A stretch of DNA of 64,000 bases from Vulcanimicrobiota bacterium. Its GTDB lineage: Bacteria > Vulcanimicrobiota > Vulcanimicrobiia > Vulcanimicrobiales > Vulcanimicrobiaceae. The stretch lies in assembly GCA_003168375.1 (NCBI GenBank), contig PMSI01000003.1, forward strand, positions 1-64,000. Reading direction: 5' to 3'. The first letter of the stretch is position 1. Every line of letters begins with the position of its first letter. Under the pieces are notes generated by a model. That model saw nothing but the letters and a program-made list of their open reading frames with translations, was not told where the DNA came from and searched no databases. The position numbers were made by a program, and so were the translations under genes. This document shows, one piece after another, positions 22,686 through 31,451 of the stretch.

Positions 22686-24254
22686 ATGACCCCGTCCACT
22701 GATCCCGCCGTGCTCGCGCGCGGCGTGATCGGAGTCGGATTCGCCGGCGCGACCGCGGGCACGGCGCCGCTCGACGCCCTGCGTGCGTTCGGTCCTGGGG
22801 CGCTGATCGTGTTCGCTCGCAACGTGGGCGCGCCGGCGGACCTGCGGGATCTCGTCGCCGCGCTGCGCGCGCTCGGCTCACCGCCGCCGCTCATCACCGT
22901 CGATCAGGAAGGCGGCCGGGTCGAGCGAATCGGCGCAGGCGTCGCGGCGCTGCCGTCGGCGATGGCGGTCGGCGCGACCGGTGACGTCGCGCTGGCGGAA
23001 CGGCTCGGCAGGCTCGTGGGTCGCGACCTCGCGCGGCTCGGCATCAGCGTCGACCTCGCGCCGGTCGCCGATTTGTCGCTGCAGCCGCGCAGCACGGTCA
23101 TCGCGACCCGCGCGTACGGCGATCAGCCCGAGCGCGTGGGCGCGTTCGCCGGCGCGTTCGCGCGCGGACTGGAGCGTGCCGGGATCGGCGCGGCGCTGAA
23201 GCACTTCCCCGGCCACGGCTCGACGGCGGACGATTCGCATGCCGTGCTGCCGCGCATCACCGCGGACGCCGCGACGCTGCGCGCACGCGACCTCGTTCCG
23301 TTCGCACGTGCGATCGCCGCTCGTGCCGCTTCGATCGTCATGAGCGCGCACATCGTGGTCGAAGCGTTCGACCCCGATCGTCCGGCGACGCTCTCGCGCC
23401 GCGTGCTGACGGACCTGCTGCGCGGAGAGCTCGGATTCGACGGCGTCGTCGCGACCGATTGCCTGGAGATGGATGCGATCGCGAACGGGATCGGGACGGT
23501 TCGCAGCGCGGTCGAAGCGCTCGCCGCCGGTGCCGATCTGCTGTTCATCAGCCACCGTCTCGAGCTCGCGCACGAGGCCGCCGAGGCGATCGTCGCCGCC
23601 GTGCGCGCGGGGGAGATCCCGCCGGCGCGGCTCGGGGACGCGTACGCGCGCGTGCACGCACTGCGCACCCGGTTGGCGGAGCCGGTGCCGGCCGGGGAGA
23701 CGCTCGACGAAGGATCGCCGCTCGAAGCCGCGCGCCGCGCGGTGACCGTGCTGCGCGGGGAGCCGCGCCTGCAGCCCGGAAGACCGGTCACGGTGATCTC
23801 ATTCGAGGGCACGGCGGTCGACAACGCGGCGGCATCGGGCGGCCGCTCGCGCGGCGAGGACGTGCCGTCCTTGAGTTCGGCGCTGCGGCGGCGCGGCTGG
23901 AAGAGCGAGGTGATGCGCGTTCCGCTCGAGCCCGCCGCCGACGACGTCGACCTGCTGCTCGAACACGTTCCACGGCTCGGCGACCGCGAGTTCGTCGTCG
24001 TGACGCGCGACGCGCACCTCTTTTTGCGCCAGCGCGACGCCGTCGCGCGGATCCTCGCGCTCGCGCCGGACGCCCTCGTCGTTTCGGCGCAGTCGCCGTA
24101 CGACGCGGCGCTGTGGCCGGACGCGAAGCGCGTGGTCTGCATCTACGGCAGCCAGCCGATCTCCCTCGAAGGCTGCGCGGACGTCCTCGCCGGCCGCGCC
24201 GGCGCCGGCGGTACGCTCCCGGTTCGCTTGCCTGCAAACGCCGCCGTTCGCTGA
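22686..24254 (+). CDS. nagZ: Beta-N-acetylglucosaminidase (glycoside hydrolase family 3)
   Basis: 522 aa. The GH3 barrel covers about 1-340: PLITVDQEGGRVERIG, LKHFPGHGST (171-180) with the DSH catalytic acid-base loop (183-185), and nucleophile Asp258 in VVATDCLEMDAI. A C-terminal domain of about 180 residues follows, as in the long Gram-positive NagZ/YbbD type and unlike the roughly 340-aa proteobacterial enzyme. It removes GlcNAc from anhydro- or MurNAc-containing muropeptides. It heads the five-gene recycling operon. No signal peptide is evident. Confidence 0.92.
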   Translation: MTPSTDPAVLARGVIGVGFAGATAGTAPLDALRAFGPGALIVFARNVGAPADLRDLVAALRALGSPPPLITVDQEGGRVERIGAGVAALPSAMAVGATGDVALAERLGRLVGRDLARLGISVDLAPVADLSLQPRSTVIATRAYGDQPERVGAFAGAFARGLERAGIGAALKHFPGHGSTADDSHAVLPRITADAATLRARDLVPFARAIAARAASIVMSAHIVVEAFDPDRPATLSRRVLTDLLRGELGFDGVVATDCLEMDAIANGIGTVRSAVEALAAGADLLFISHRLELAHEAAEAIVAAVRAGEIPPARLGDAYARVHALRTRLAEPVPAGETLDEGSPLEAARRAVTVLRGEPRLQPGRPVTVISFEGTAVDNAAASGGRSRGEDVPSLSSALRRRGWKSEVMRVPLEPAADDVDLLLEHVPRLGDREFVVVTRDAHLFLRQRDAVARILALAPDALVVSAQSPYDAALWPDAKRVVCIYGSQPISLEGCADVLAGRAGAGGTLPVRLPANAAVR

Positions 24255-24267
24255 GATCGGCGCGGCC

Positions 24268-25281
24268 GTGCGCGCCGCGCTCGGCGTGCGGTTCAGCGCC
24301 GCCGTCGTGCGCGTCGAGCACCGCGGAGCCGTGTGCTTCGAGCGCGCCTACGGCCGCACGCGCGACGACGGACCGGCGCTGCCGTGCAACGTCGACACGC
24401 GCTTCGACCTGGCTTCGATCACGAAGGCGTTCGTTTCGACGGTCGCGCTGGCGCAGACGGCGCGCGGCGAGCTGCGGCTCGACGGCTCGCTGTCCGATCT
24501 GGTTCCGGAGTGGCGCGGCACCGCGCACGAGCCGATCGCGCTGCGGCAGATCCTGGCGCACGACGCCGGGTTCAAGAGCGGCGCCGACTATCGCACGCTG
24601 CTCGACCAGGACGTCGAACGTTTCGCGCTGACCGGTCCGCTCGCGGCGCCGCCGGGCGAAAAGGTGATCTACAGCGACCTCGGGTTCATCGCGCTCGGCG
24701 CGATCGCCGAGCGCGCCGCGCGCGGGCGTTCGTTGGCCGCGCACGTCGAAGGCGTGCTGCGCGCGTTCGGAACGCGGACGACCGGCTACGCGCCGCGCGG
24801 GCGCGAGCGCAGCGCGATCCCCGCGACCGAGACCGACGCGTGGCGCGGCAGCGTGCAGGGCGAGGTCCACGACGAGAAGGCGTACCTGATGGGGGGCTCG
24901 GCGGGACACGCCGGGCTGTTCGGCGATGCGCGCGACGTTGCGCTCCTGGGCGAATGGTACCTGGCCGCGCGGCACGGCCGCCCGACACCGCTCGATCGGG
25001 GGCTCGCGCGCGAGGCGATCCGGGAACAGGCCTGGGATCCCGTGCTGCGCCGGGGCCTCGGGTGGGCGCTGAAGACCAACGACGAGAACTCCTGCGGTGC
25101 GCTCATGTCGTCGAATACCTTCGGGCACACCGGCTTCACCGGGACCTCGATCTGGGTCGATCCCGATCGAGACCTCAGCGTCGTGTTCCTGACCAACAAC
25201 GTCCACCACGGCCGGACCGACCTGCGCCTGGTCCGCACCGCGGTCGCCGATGCCGCGGTGACCGAGATCGATCGCGCATGA
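24268..25281 (+). CDS. Serine hydrolase of the beta-lactamase/AmpC class (cell-wall recycling)
   Basis: 337 aa from GTG. Class C-like motifs: SITK (50-53), YSDLGF in the YxN position with Asp in place of Asn, and FGHTGFTG near the end. Family members are carboxypeptidases, esterases or exo-muramidase partners. In Bacillus a comparable gene (ybbE/amlB) adjoins nagZ, which supports a role in trimming wall fragments. No signal peptide is seen at this start, though the N-terminus is uncertain. Its TGA overlaps the anmK ATG. Confidence 0.8.
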   Translation: MRAALGVRFSAAVVRVEHRGAVCFERAYGRTRDDGPALPCNVDTRFDLASITKAFVSTVALAQTARGELRLDGSLSDLVPEWRGTAHEPIALRQILAHDAGFKSGADYRTLLDQDVERFALTGPLAAPPGEKVIYSDLGFIALGAIAERAARGRSLAAHVEGVLRAFGTRTTGYAPRGRERSAIPATETDAWRGSVQGEVHDEKAYLMGGSAGHAGLFGDARDVALLGEWYLAARHGRPTPLDRGLAREAIREQAWDPVLRRGLGWALKTNDENSCGALMSSNTFGHTGFTGTSIWVDPDRDLSVVFLTNNVHHGRTDLRLVRTAVADAAVTEIDRA

Positions 25282-26438
25282 AGATCGCCGGCCTTCTGTC
25301 GGGCACCTCGCTCGACGGCATCGACGTCGCGGTCTGCGATGTCGTCGCACACGGCGACGGTGTTCGCGTGAACTGCCGGTGCTTCGCGACGGTGCCGTTC
25401 GACGAGACGCTGCGGGCGCGCATCTTGGCGGCGTACCCGCCGGCGCCGGTCGGCGCCCTCGAACTCTCCGCGCTCCATGCGGCGATCGGGGAGGCGTTCG
25501 GCGACGCGATCCGCACGGTCGCCGGCGACACCCCGCTCGATGCGGCCGCATCGCACGGCGTCACGCTGGCGCACGACGGCGCCGCCCACCACACGCTGCA
25601 GCTCGGTGACGCCTTCCGGATCCGCGAGCGGATCGGAGCGACGGTCGTCTACGACTTTCGCTCCGCCGATACGGCCGCCGGCGGCACGGGCGCGCCGCTG
25701 GTACCGTTCGTCGACGCGTTGCTGTTCGGCGAGTACGCGCCGTGCGTCGCGCTGAACCTCGGCGGGATCGCGAACCTGACCGTCTTGCCTGACGGCATCG
25801 CGTTCGATTCAGGGCCGGCGAACCTTCCGATCGACACCTACGTCGCGCTCCGCAGCGGTGGAGAACAGCGCTACGACCGCGGCGGGGACCTCGCGCGGGG
25901 CGGGATCGTGAACGATGTGCTGCTGGGGCGGATGTTGGACGATCCGTACTTCGGGCGCACGCCGCCGAAAACGACCGGCCGCGAAGAGTTCGGTGCGCCG
26001 TTCGTCGCGCGCTGGCGCGGGGAGCTCGACGCGCTGATGTTCGCCGACGCGGTCGCGACGCTCACCGCGCTCACGGTGCGAAGCGTCGCCGATGCGGCGC
26101 GCGCCGTCGCGCCGAGCGCGACGACGCTCATCGTGAGCGGCGGGGGCGCACGCAACATGGCGCTCGTCGACGGGCTTCGGGCGGAGCTCCGCGCGGTGCG
26201 GGTCGCGGTCTCGGACGAGTTCGGTGTCGACGCCGACGCGAAAGAAGCGATCGCTTTCGCGGTGCTCGGCTACACGACGCTGCGCGGGAGAGCGGCCGGG
26301 CTGCCGCGCGTTACCGGCGCGTCCGGTCCGCGTGTGCTCGGCGCGATCGCGCCGCACGATCTGGCGGCGCTGCTCGAACTCGCGCATCGCGAGGAGGGCG
26401 GGAGCGCTCCGGCGAGGGGAGAAGCTGAATCGCCGTGA
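25278..26438 (+). CDS. anmK: Anhydro-N-acetylmuramic acid kinase
   Basis: 386 aa. Diagnostic AnmK sequences: LLSGTSLDGIDVAVCD at the N-terminus, VYDFRSADTAAGGTGAPLVPFVDALLF, LNLGGIANLT, FDSGPANLPID, and PPKTTGREEFG. The enzyme opens the 1,6-anhydro ring and phosphorylates anhMurNAc to MurNAc-6-phosphate, the substrate of MurQ two genes downstream. The overlaps at both ends (ATGA, GTGA) imply coupled translation. Confidence 0.95.
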   Translation: MKIAGLLSGTSLDGIDVAVCDVVAHGDGVRVNCRCFATVPFDETLRARILAAYPPAPVGALELSALHAAIGEAFGDAIRTVAGDTPLDAAASHGVTLAHDGAAHHTLQLGDAFRIRERIGATVVYDFRSADTAAGGTGAPLVPFVDALLFGEYAPCVALNLGGIANLTVLPDGIAFDSGPANLPIDTYVALRSGGEQRYDRGGDLARGGIVNDVLLGRMLDDPYFGRTPPKTTGREEFGAPFVARWRGELDALMFADAVATLTALTVRSVADAARAVAPSATTLIVSGGGARNMALVDGLRAELRAVRVAVSDEFGVDADAKEAIAFAVLGYTTLRGRAAGLPRVTGASGPRVLGAIAPHDLAALLELAHREEGGSAPARGEAESP

Positions 26439-27334
26439 TCTGCGTAGGCGTTGATGCCGGCGGGACGTCGACCGTCGCCGCGCTCTCGAAGGACGGCGCA
26501 TTTCTCCGCGACTCGCGCGGACCCGGTGCGAACGCCACGACGCTGGGCGTCGACGACGCGGCCGACGTCATCATCACCACGATCCGCAACGTGTTGGGCG
26601 GCAGCGCTCCGGATTCGATCTACGTCGGAGCGGCCGGAGCGGGCCGCGCGCGTGTCGCCGCCGAGCTGCGCGAGCTGATCGGCGTTGCCTTTCGCGGCGC
26701 GCGCGTCGCGGTCGGCGACGATGCGGCGATCGCGCTGCGTGCGGCGGTGCCCGGCGGCGACGGTGCCGTGCTGATCGCGGGGACGGGCTCGACGGCGTAC
26801 GCCGAGCACGGCGGGCGTTCGCAGCGCGTCGGCGGGCTGGGATATCTGGCAGGTGACGAAGGCTCCGCGTTCTGGATCGGAATGCAAGCGCTCAAGCTGT
26901 ACGGGCGAGTGCTCGACGGCCGCGCGGTTCGCGACGAGACGACGGATCTGGCGGTACGCTCGCTGGCCGCGCCCGATCGGGAGTCGTACATCGCCGCGCT
27001 CTACGATACGGCGCCGGAACCGGCGAAGATCGCCGCGCTTGCGCCCGGCATCGTCGCGTTCGCCGGCAAAGGCAACCGCGCTTCGACGAAGATCGTGCAG
27101 CAGGCGGCTCAGGAGCTGGGCGATCTGGTGAAGTCCGCGCTGCGCGCCGTCGACCTGCTCGACAGCTCGCCGCAGGTTGCGCTCGCCGGCGGATTGCTGC
27201 GGGAGAACAGCTTGCTGACGTTTCTGCTCGAGGCGCGACTCAACGCCGACGTCCCCGGGGTGGCGATCGTGAAGGGTGGCGACGAGCCGGCGCGCGGGGC
27301 CCTGCGGCTCGCCGAGCGGCCCGCCTCGGCATGA
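26435..27334 (+). CDS. BadF/BcrA-type amino-sugar kinase (GlcNAc/MurNAc kinase)
   Basis: 299 aa from GTG, overlapping anmK by GTGA. ASKHA fold: phosphate-1 loop VGVDAGGTSTVAALS, AVGDDAAIALRAA, IAGTGSTAYAEHGG, and LGYLAGDEGSAFWIG. Relatives include N-acetylglucosamine kinase and the clostridial MurK, which phosphorylates both MurNAc and GlcNAc. Between anmK and murQ it probably converts the GlcNAc released by NagZ, and possibly free MurNAc, to the 6-phosphates. Sugar specificity cannot be read from sequence alone. Confidence 0.85.
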   Translation: MICVGVDAGGTSTVAALSKDGAFLRDSRGPGANATTLGVDDAADVIITTIRNVLGGSAPDSIYVGAAGAGRARVAAELRELIGVAFRGARVAVGDDAAIALRAAVPGGDGAVLIAGTGSTAYAEHGGRSQRVGGLGYLAGDEGSAFWIGMQALKLYGRVLDGRAVRDETTDLAVRSLAAPDRESYIAALYDTAPEPAKIAALAPGIVAFAGKGNRASTKIVQQAAQELGDLVKSALRAVDLLDSSPQVALAGGLLRENSLLTFLLEARLNADVPGVAIVKGGDEPARGALRLAERPASA

Positions 27335-28218
27335 CGGAGCTGCCGGCGACCGAGGCGCTCGATCCGGCGACGGTCGAGATCGACCGGCTCGACGACGTCG
27401 CGCTGGCGCGCGTGCTCGTCGAGGCGCATCGCGGCGTCGTCGATGCGGCGCTCGCGGCATCCGATGCGATCGCACGCGCGACCGCGCTCGTCGCCGAGGC
27501 GATCGAGAGCGGCGGCCGAATCGTGCTCGTCGGCGCGGGGACGAGCGGGCGCCTCGCAGTGCTCGACGCGTCGGAACTGCCGCCGACGTTCGGCGTCGAT
27601 CCCGCGCTGGTCGAGGCCCGCATCGCCGGCGGCGATGCAGCGCTGCGCCGCGCGGTCGAAGGCGCCGAAGACGACGCCGCCGCCGGCGCACGCGCCGTCG
27701 ACGACGTGGGCCCGGGCGACGTCGTGATCGGAATCTCGGCGAGCGGCGGCGCGCCGTTCGTCCGCGCCGCCGTTCGCACGGCACGAGAGCGTGGCGCGCT
27801 CACCGTCGGGATCGTCAACGCACCGGACGGTGCGCTCGCGCGTGACGCCGACGTCGGGATCGTCGCGGCGACCGGCGCGGAGCCGATTGCGGGCTCGACC
27901 CGGATGCGGGCCGGAACCGCGCAGAAGATCGTGCTCAACGCGATCTCGACCGGCGCGATGATCCGGCTCGGGAAGACCTACGGAAACCGGATGGTCGACC
28001 TCGTCGCGACCAACGCGAAGCTGCGCGCGCGCAGCGAACGGCTCGTGCACGACCTGGCGGGCACGGACGCCGATGCGCGCGCATTACTCGACGCCGCGGG
28101 CGGTTCGGTCAAGATCGCCGTCGTCATGGCGCGCCGCGGCGTCGACCGTGCCGAAGCCGAGCGGTTGCTCCGCAACGCGCGCGGCCGGCTCGCACGCGTT
28201 ATCGACGATCCAGGGTAA
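27331..28218 (+). CDS. murQ: N-acetylmuramic acid 6-phosphate etherase
   Basis: 295 aa, SIS domain. Signature VGAGTSGRLAVLDASELPPTFG near 62-83, GISASGGAPFVRAAVRTARERGALTVGIVN and GSTRMRAGTAQKIVLNAISTGAMIRLGKTYGNRMVDL. It cleaves the lactyl ether of MurNAc-6-P to give GlcNAc-6-P and D-lactate. It is the last gene of the nagZ-hydrolase-anmK-kinase-murQ operon, overlapping the kinase stop. No MurR regulator or MurP PTS gene accompanies it, so the substrates enter through an unseen transporter. Confidence 0.95.
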   Translation: MTELPATEALDPATVEIDRLDDVALARVLVEAHRGVVDAALAASDAIARATALVAEAIESGGRIVLVGAGTSGRLAVLDASELPPTFGVDPALVEARIAGGDAALRRAVEGAEDDAAAGARAVDDVGPGDVVIGISASGGAPFVRAAVRTARERGALTVGIVNAPDGALARDADVGIVAATGAEPIAGSTRMRAGTAQKIVLNAISTGAMIRLGKTYGNRMVDLVATNAKLRARSERLVHDLAGTDADARALLDAAGGSVKIAVVMARRGVDRAEAERLLRNARGRLARVIDDPG

Positions 28219-28348
28219 ACCGGGTTCCGGGCGACGGAAACGCACCCGGCGGGTATACCGTCGTCGTACGCCAGCCACACGAACCCATAGTCGGGGCGCG
28301 GAATTGTTTCATCAGCGCGAACGCGTCGAACCGCTCGGGACCGGCCAT
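28219..28348 (-). pseudogene. Relic of a GNAT acetyltransferase (internal deletion)
   Basis: From an ATG at 28348 the minus strand reads MAGPERFDAFALMKQFR, like a GNAT N-terminus. The sequence then continues in another frame as PDYGFVWLAYDDGIPAGCVSVARNP, like the central GNAT strands (GxVWLAxxDGxPVGY). The middle and the CoA-binding end are gone. Its tail abuts murQ. The rest of the 168-bp gap between murQ and the next gene has only a Shine-Dalgarno (GGAAGGA). Confidence 0.5.
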
Positions 28349-28386
28349 CGTACGGCATTCGATCATCTCGGAAGGAACCTCACGCC

Positions 28387-28779
28387 ATGCTCTTCGACCC
28401 GTTCCGCCGTTCGCTTCCCGTGCTCGCCGCGCTCGCGGCGGTCGCCGCTTCCACGCTCCTCGCGTCCGCTGCGGTGACCGAGCGGCAAGGCGCGTCGGTG
28501 CCGGGCGGCAAGATCCGTGACTGCCACGGCTACGTGCGCCACGTCTCCGACGCGAACATTCGCGTGCACTGCATCGACGGCACGCCCGCCGATCTTTCGT
28601 TCCTGTACGCGCCGAACTTTGCGACGCTGTTCTCCAACGGCAAGAGCGTGCAGACCAAAGACCTCAAGCCCGGAACGCCGGTCCACGTCGAGTTCACGCA
28701 GTCGCTCGGCGTGCGGAAGGCCTACAAGATCTTCGTCGCCGACCCGCACGGGCACGGCCTGTATGGGTTCAGAAGCTAA
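28387..28779 (+). CDS. Exported hypothetical protein (130 aa)
   Basis: The N-terminus is a signal peptide (MLFDPFRRSLPVLAALAAVAASTLLASAA). The mature part has two cysteines that could form a disulfide (RDCHGYVRHVSDANIRVHC) and a beta-rich remainder (VQTKDLKPGTPVHVEFTQSLGVRKAYKIFVADP). GGAAGGA precedes the ATG by nine bases. No family is recognised; the layout recalls small periplasmic beta-barrel proteins. Confidence 0.65.
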   Translation: MLFDPFRRSLPVLAALAAVAASTLLASAAVTERQGASVPGGKIRDCHGYVRHVSDANIRVHCIDGTPADLSFLYAPNFATLFSNGKSVQTKDLKPGTPVHVEFTQSLGVRKAYKIFVADPHGHGLYGFRS

Positions 28780-28807
28780 TCGGGCTCGGTGACGAACGGG
28801 CGCCGCA

Positions 28808-30382
28808 GTGGAGTCCATTGCAGCGCTCTTTTCGTCACTGTTGGCCCTGACGTTCGTCGTCGTACCGCTCGACGACCGGCCGGTCACGGCACAGCTTCCG
28901 CGGATGCTCGGCGCGATCGCCGGCGTCTCCGTCGCGGAGCCGCCGCGGCCGATGCTGGGACGGTATCTCACGCCGGGCGACTCGGCTGCGATCATGCGCT
29001 GGCTGCGCGACGACGCGCCGCGCGACGCGCGCGCGTACGTGGTCTCCCAGGACATGATCGCGTTCGGCGGGCTCGTCGCGTCGCGGATCCCGGGTGTCTC
29101 GCGCGCACAAGCGTACACGCGGCTGCAGGACCTCGCCGCGATCCGCGCGTCGCGTCCGGCCGCCTCGTTCGCGGTGTTCGGCACGGTGATGCGGCTCGCG
29201 CCGACCGGCGTGCCGCGGCTGGGGCCTGCGGCGACCTTTCCGTTTGCGGACGCCGATGTGTGGGGCGCGATCCAGCAGTACGCCAATTTGCCCGATCCGC
29301 CGCAGACCGAGCAGCAGCGCGCGTTCGCCGCGTCGCTGCGTGCGAAACTCGGCCCCACGCTCGATGCCTATCTCGACACACGCGCGCGCAACCGTGACGT
29401 CGACCTGTTCGCGCTGCGGATTACCGCCGAGGACGGTTTCGACCGCATCGTGCTCGGTCAGGACGACGCCGGCCCGGTGGGGCTGCACCTGCGCGATCTC
29501 GCCGCGCTGCGCTCGTTCGCGGTGAGGTGGCTGCCGGCCGCGCGCGCGTCGATCGAGCCGGGCGCGGACGAGCTCGCGATGGTCCTCGTCTCGGCGGCGT
29601 TGGCGCGCGAGGCGCGCATCGTCCCGCGCGTTCGGGTGGTCTACTCGCGCGCCGACGGAGCACGCGTGAACGACCCGCTCGAGTTCGCCCCGATCGCCAC
29701 GACGATCGCCGCTCTGACGCGCTCGTGCGGCGCGCGGTTCGCGTCCCCGGACGAGCAGGCAGACATCGATCTGTTCGTGCGCGTCCCGGCGACGAGTGCG
29801 AACGACGAAGCCCGCTTCGTCGACGCGATCGCGCGCGACGTCGACGTGCGCAGCAAGGCGTCGCAGGCGGCTCCGCTGGCGGCGGTCGCCGATCTCAGCT
29901 TTCTCGTGACCGACGACTACGCGCAGCAGCGTCAGCTCACCGAAGAGCTGGTCGCGCGCGGGATCGCCGGGAACGTCGCGGCGTTCGCATCGTGGAACAC
30001 CGTCGCCAACACGGTTGGGACCACGCTCCCCGAAGCGATCGCCGTGCTTGCCGGCTTCCGTTTGCGGAGCTACGACCCGCGCGCGCACGCGACGTTCACA
30101 CTGATGCGGTACGCCGACGACATCGCGTTCCACACCGCGGTGCGGCCGAAGCTGAACGCCGACTTGAACGCGGCGGGGATCAGCGATCACACCCTCCTGC
30201 TGCCCGATGTCGCACGGCGCGTCGCTTCAGAGAACCGCGCGCTGCTCTGGCCGGACGGGCTCGACCTGCTGGCGCGGATCACACCGCAGTTCCGCGACGC
30301 GGGATTCACGATCACGCTGCCGTGGGACCGTACGTTCGAGACCGAGCTCGACGTGCGCCTCGCGCCCGAGCGAGGCTCGTAG
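28808..30382 (+). CDS. DUF4127 family protein
   Basis: 524 aa from GTG. The DUF4127 hallmark is at the start (FVVVPLDDRPVTAQLPRML), followed by PMLGRYLTPGD, SQDMIAFGGLVASR and, further on, FLVTDDYAQQRQLTEELVARGIAGNVAAFASWNTVANTVGTTLPEAIAVL. A short hydrophobic N-terminus (IAALFSSLLALTFVVV) may export it. The family's biochemical function is unknown; conserved D/R pairs suggest an enzyme. It is convergent with, and touches, the next gene. Confidence 0.78.
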   Translation: MESIAALFSSLLALTFVVVPLDDRPVTAQLPRMLGAIAGVSVAEPPRPMLGRYLTPGDSAAIMRWLRDDAPRDARAYVVSQDMIAFGGLVASRIPGVSRAQAYTRLQDLAAIRASRPAASFAVFGTVMRLAPTGVPRLGPAATFPFADADVWGAIQQYANLPDPPQTEQQRAFAASLRAKLGPTLDAYLDTRARNRDVDLFALRITAEDGFDRIVLGQDDAGPVGLHLRDLAALRSFAVRWLPAARASIEPGADELAMVLVSAALAREARIVPRVRVVYSRADGARVNDPLEFAPIATTIAALTRSCGARFASPDEQADIDLFVRVPATSANDEARFVDAIARDVDVRSKASQAAPLAAVADLSFLVTDDYAQQRQLTEELVARGIAGNVAAFASWNTVANTVGTTLPEAIAVLAGFRLRSYDPRAHATFTLMRYADDIAFHTAVRPKLNADLNAAGISDHTLLLPDVARRVASENRALLWPDGLDLLARITPQFRDAGFTITLPWDRTFETELDVRLAPERGS

Positions 30383-31369
30383 TTAGGCGGCGAGCGCCGC
30401 CGCGAATTCCGCCGGCTCGTCGACGGCGACGAAGACGCGACGGATCAGCCGCTCGCGGCCCAGGAGCGAGCGGAACACGGTTGGCTCGCGCAGTGTCAGC
30501 TCGACGACCGGCACCCCCGATAGCGTCATCGCCAGCGCGTCGCGCTCGTCGCCGAGCGCCTCTTTGCGCGCGGAATGCCCATCGAGCGAGCGGCGAACCG
30601 TCGCGGTTGCGATGTTGCTGCGGTCGAGATCGAGGCGCCGCATGCAGCCGAAGCGCAGGCGCACGCGTTCGGCGTCGCAGCGATGCGGCCGGGTTCGTGT
30701 AGTCGCGACGAGCCCGACGAACCACAGCATCGCGTACACGTGCACGACGTCGCTCGCGGCTCGCCACCACGCTGCGTGCCAGAGGGCGAAGTCGAGAGCC
30801 AGCATCTCGGGGATCGTGAGCACGGGGATCGCGAGCAGGAGCGGGACCGTCGTCCAATGCCGGACGTACGAGAACCCCGGCGGCAGCGGCCGGCGAAAGC
30901 CGCCGCAGAGATACCGTAGCGCCGAGGCCATCACGACGAGCTCGGTGGCCATGAAGCGATTGAGCGACGAGGGCGTGAAGCGATCGAATTCACGCTCGAG
31001 GAGTTCTTCGGGATAGGCTCCCGGCTCGTGCCGCAACGCGCGCACGACGACGGCGACGGCGAACGCCAGCAGCGCCAGGTCGATCGCGGCGAGAGCTGCA
31101 TAGGTTGCCGGCGGGAGGCTCCCCGCAGCGAAGCTGCGGATCGCAATTGCGAGGCCGGCGAGCGGGAAGAGCAGCTTCGTCCACGCCGCGCGGCGGCCGG
31201 TCACGCGCTCGATCTCGACCGCAAGCTGCGCGCCGAGGCTGCCGAAGACGGCTAACTTTCCGATCTGCCGCAGCCGGTCGTGGATCGGGCCTGCGGTGAT
31301 GAACGAGAGCGCCAGGGATACGATCGCGACGACGATCGCGATCGTCCGCAGAATCAGCAGTGCTTTCAT
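30383..31369 (-). CDS. Hypothetical multi-pass membrane protein (328 aa)
   Basis: The ATG at 31369 has GGAGGA four bases upstream. About six hydrophobic helices occupy residues 1-225 (LILRTIAIVVAIVSLALSF, WTKLLFPLAGLAIAI, YAALAAIDLALLAFAVAVVVRAL, TTVPLLLAIPVLTIPEML, VVHVYAMLWFVGLVATT). They are followed by a soluble tail of about 100 aa (VRLRFGCMRRLDLDRSNIATATVRR, VVELTLREPTVFRSLLGRERLIRRVFVAVDEPAEF). That tail looks like a small alpha/beta domain presented in the cytoplasm. No family is recognised. Confidence 0.65.
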   Translation of the reverse strand: MKALLILRTIAIVVAIVSLALSFITAGPIHDRLRQIGKLAVFGSLGAQLAVEIERVTGRRAAWTKLLFPLAGLAIAIRSFAAGSLPPATYAALAAIDLALLAFAVAVVVRALRHEPGAYPEELLEREFDRFTPSSLNRFMATELVVMASALRYLCGGFRRPLPPGFSYVRHWTTVPLLLAIPVLTIPEMLALDFALWHAAWWRAASDVVHVYAMLWFVGLVATTRTRPHRCDAERVRLRFGCMRRLDLDRSNIATATVRRSLDGHSARKEALGDERDALAMTLSGVPVVELTLREPTVFRSLLGRERLIRRVFVAVDEPAEFAAALAA

Positions 31370-31451
31370 CGTGTCCTCCGGGGGCACGACGCCCTTCTGA
31401 TGATGGCGTATCGTTTCCGGAATGGCTACGACGACGGTCGCAGCGCGGGCG

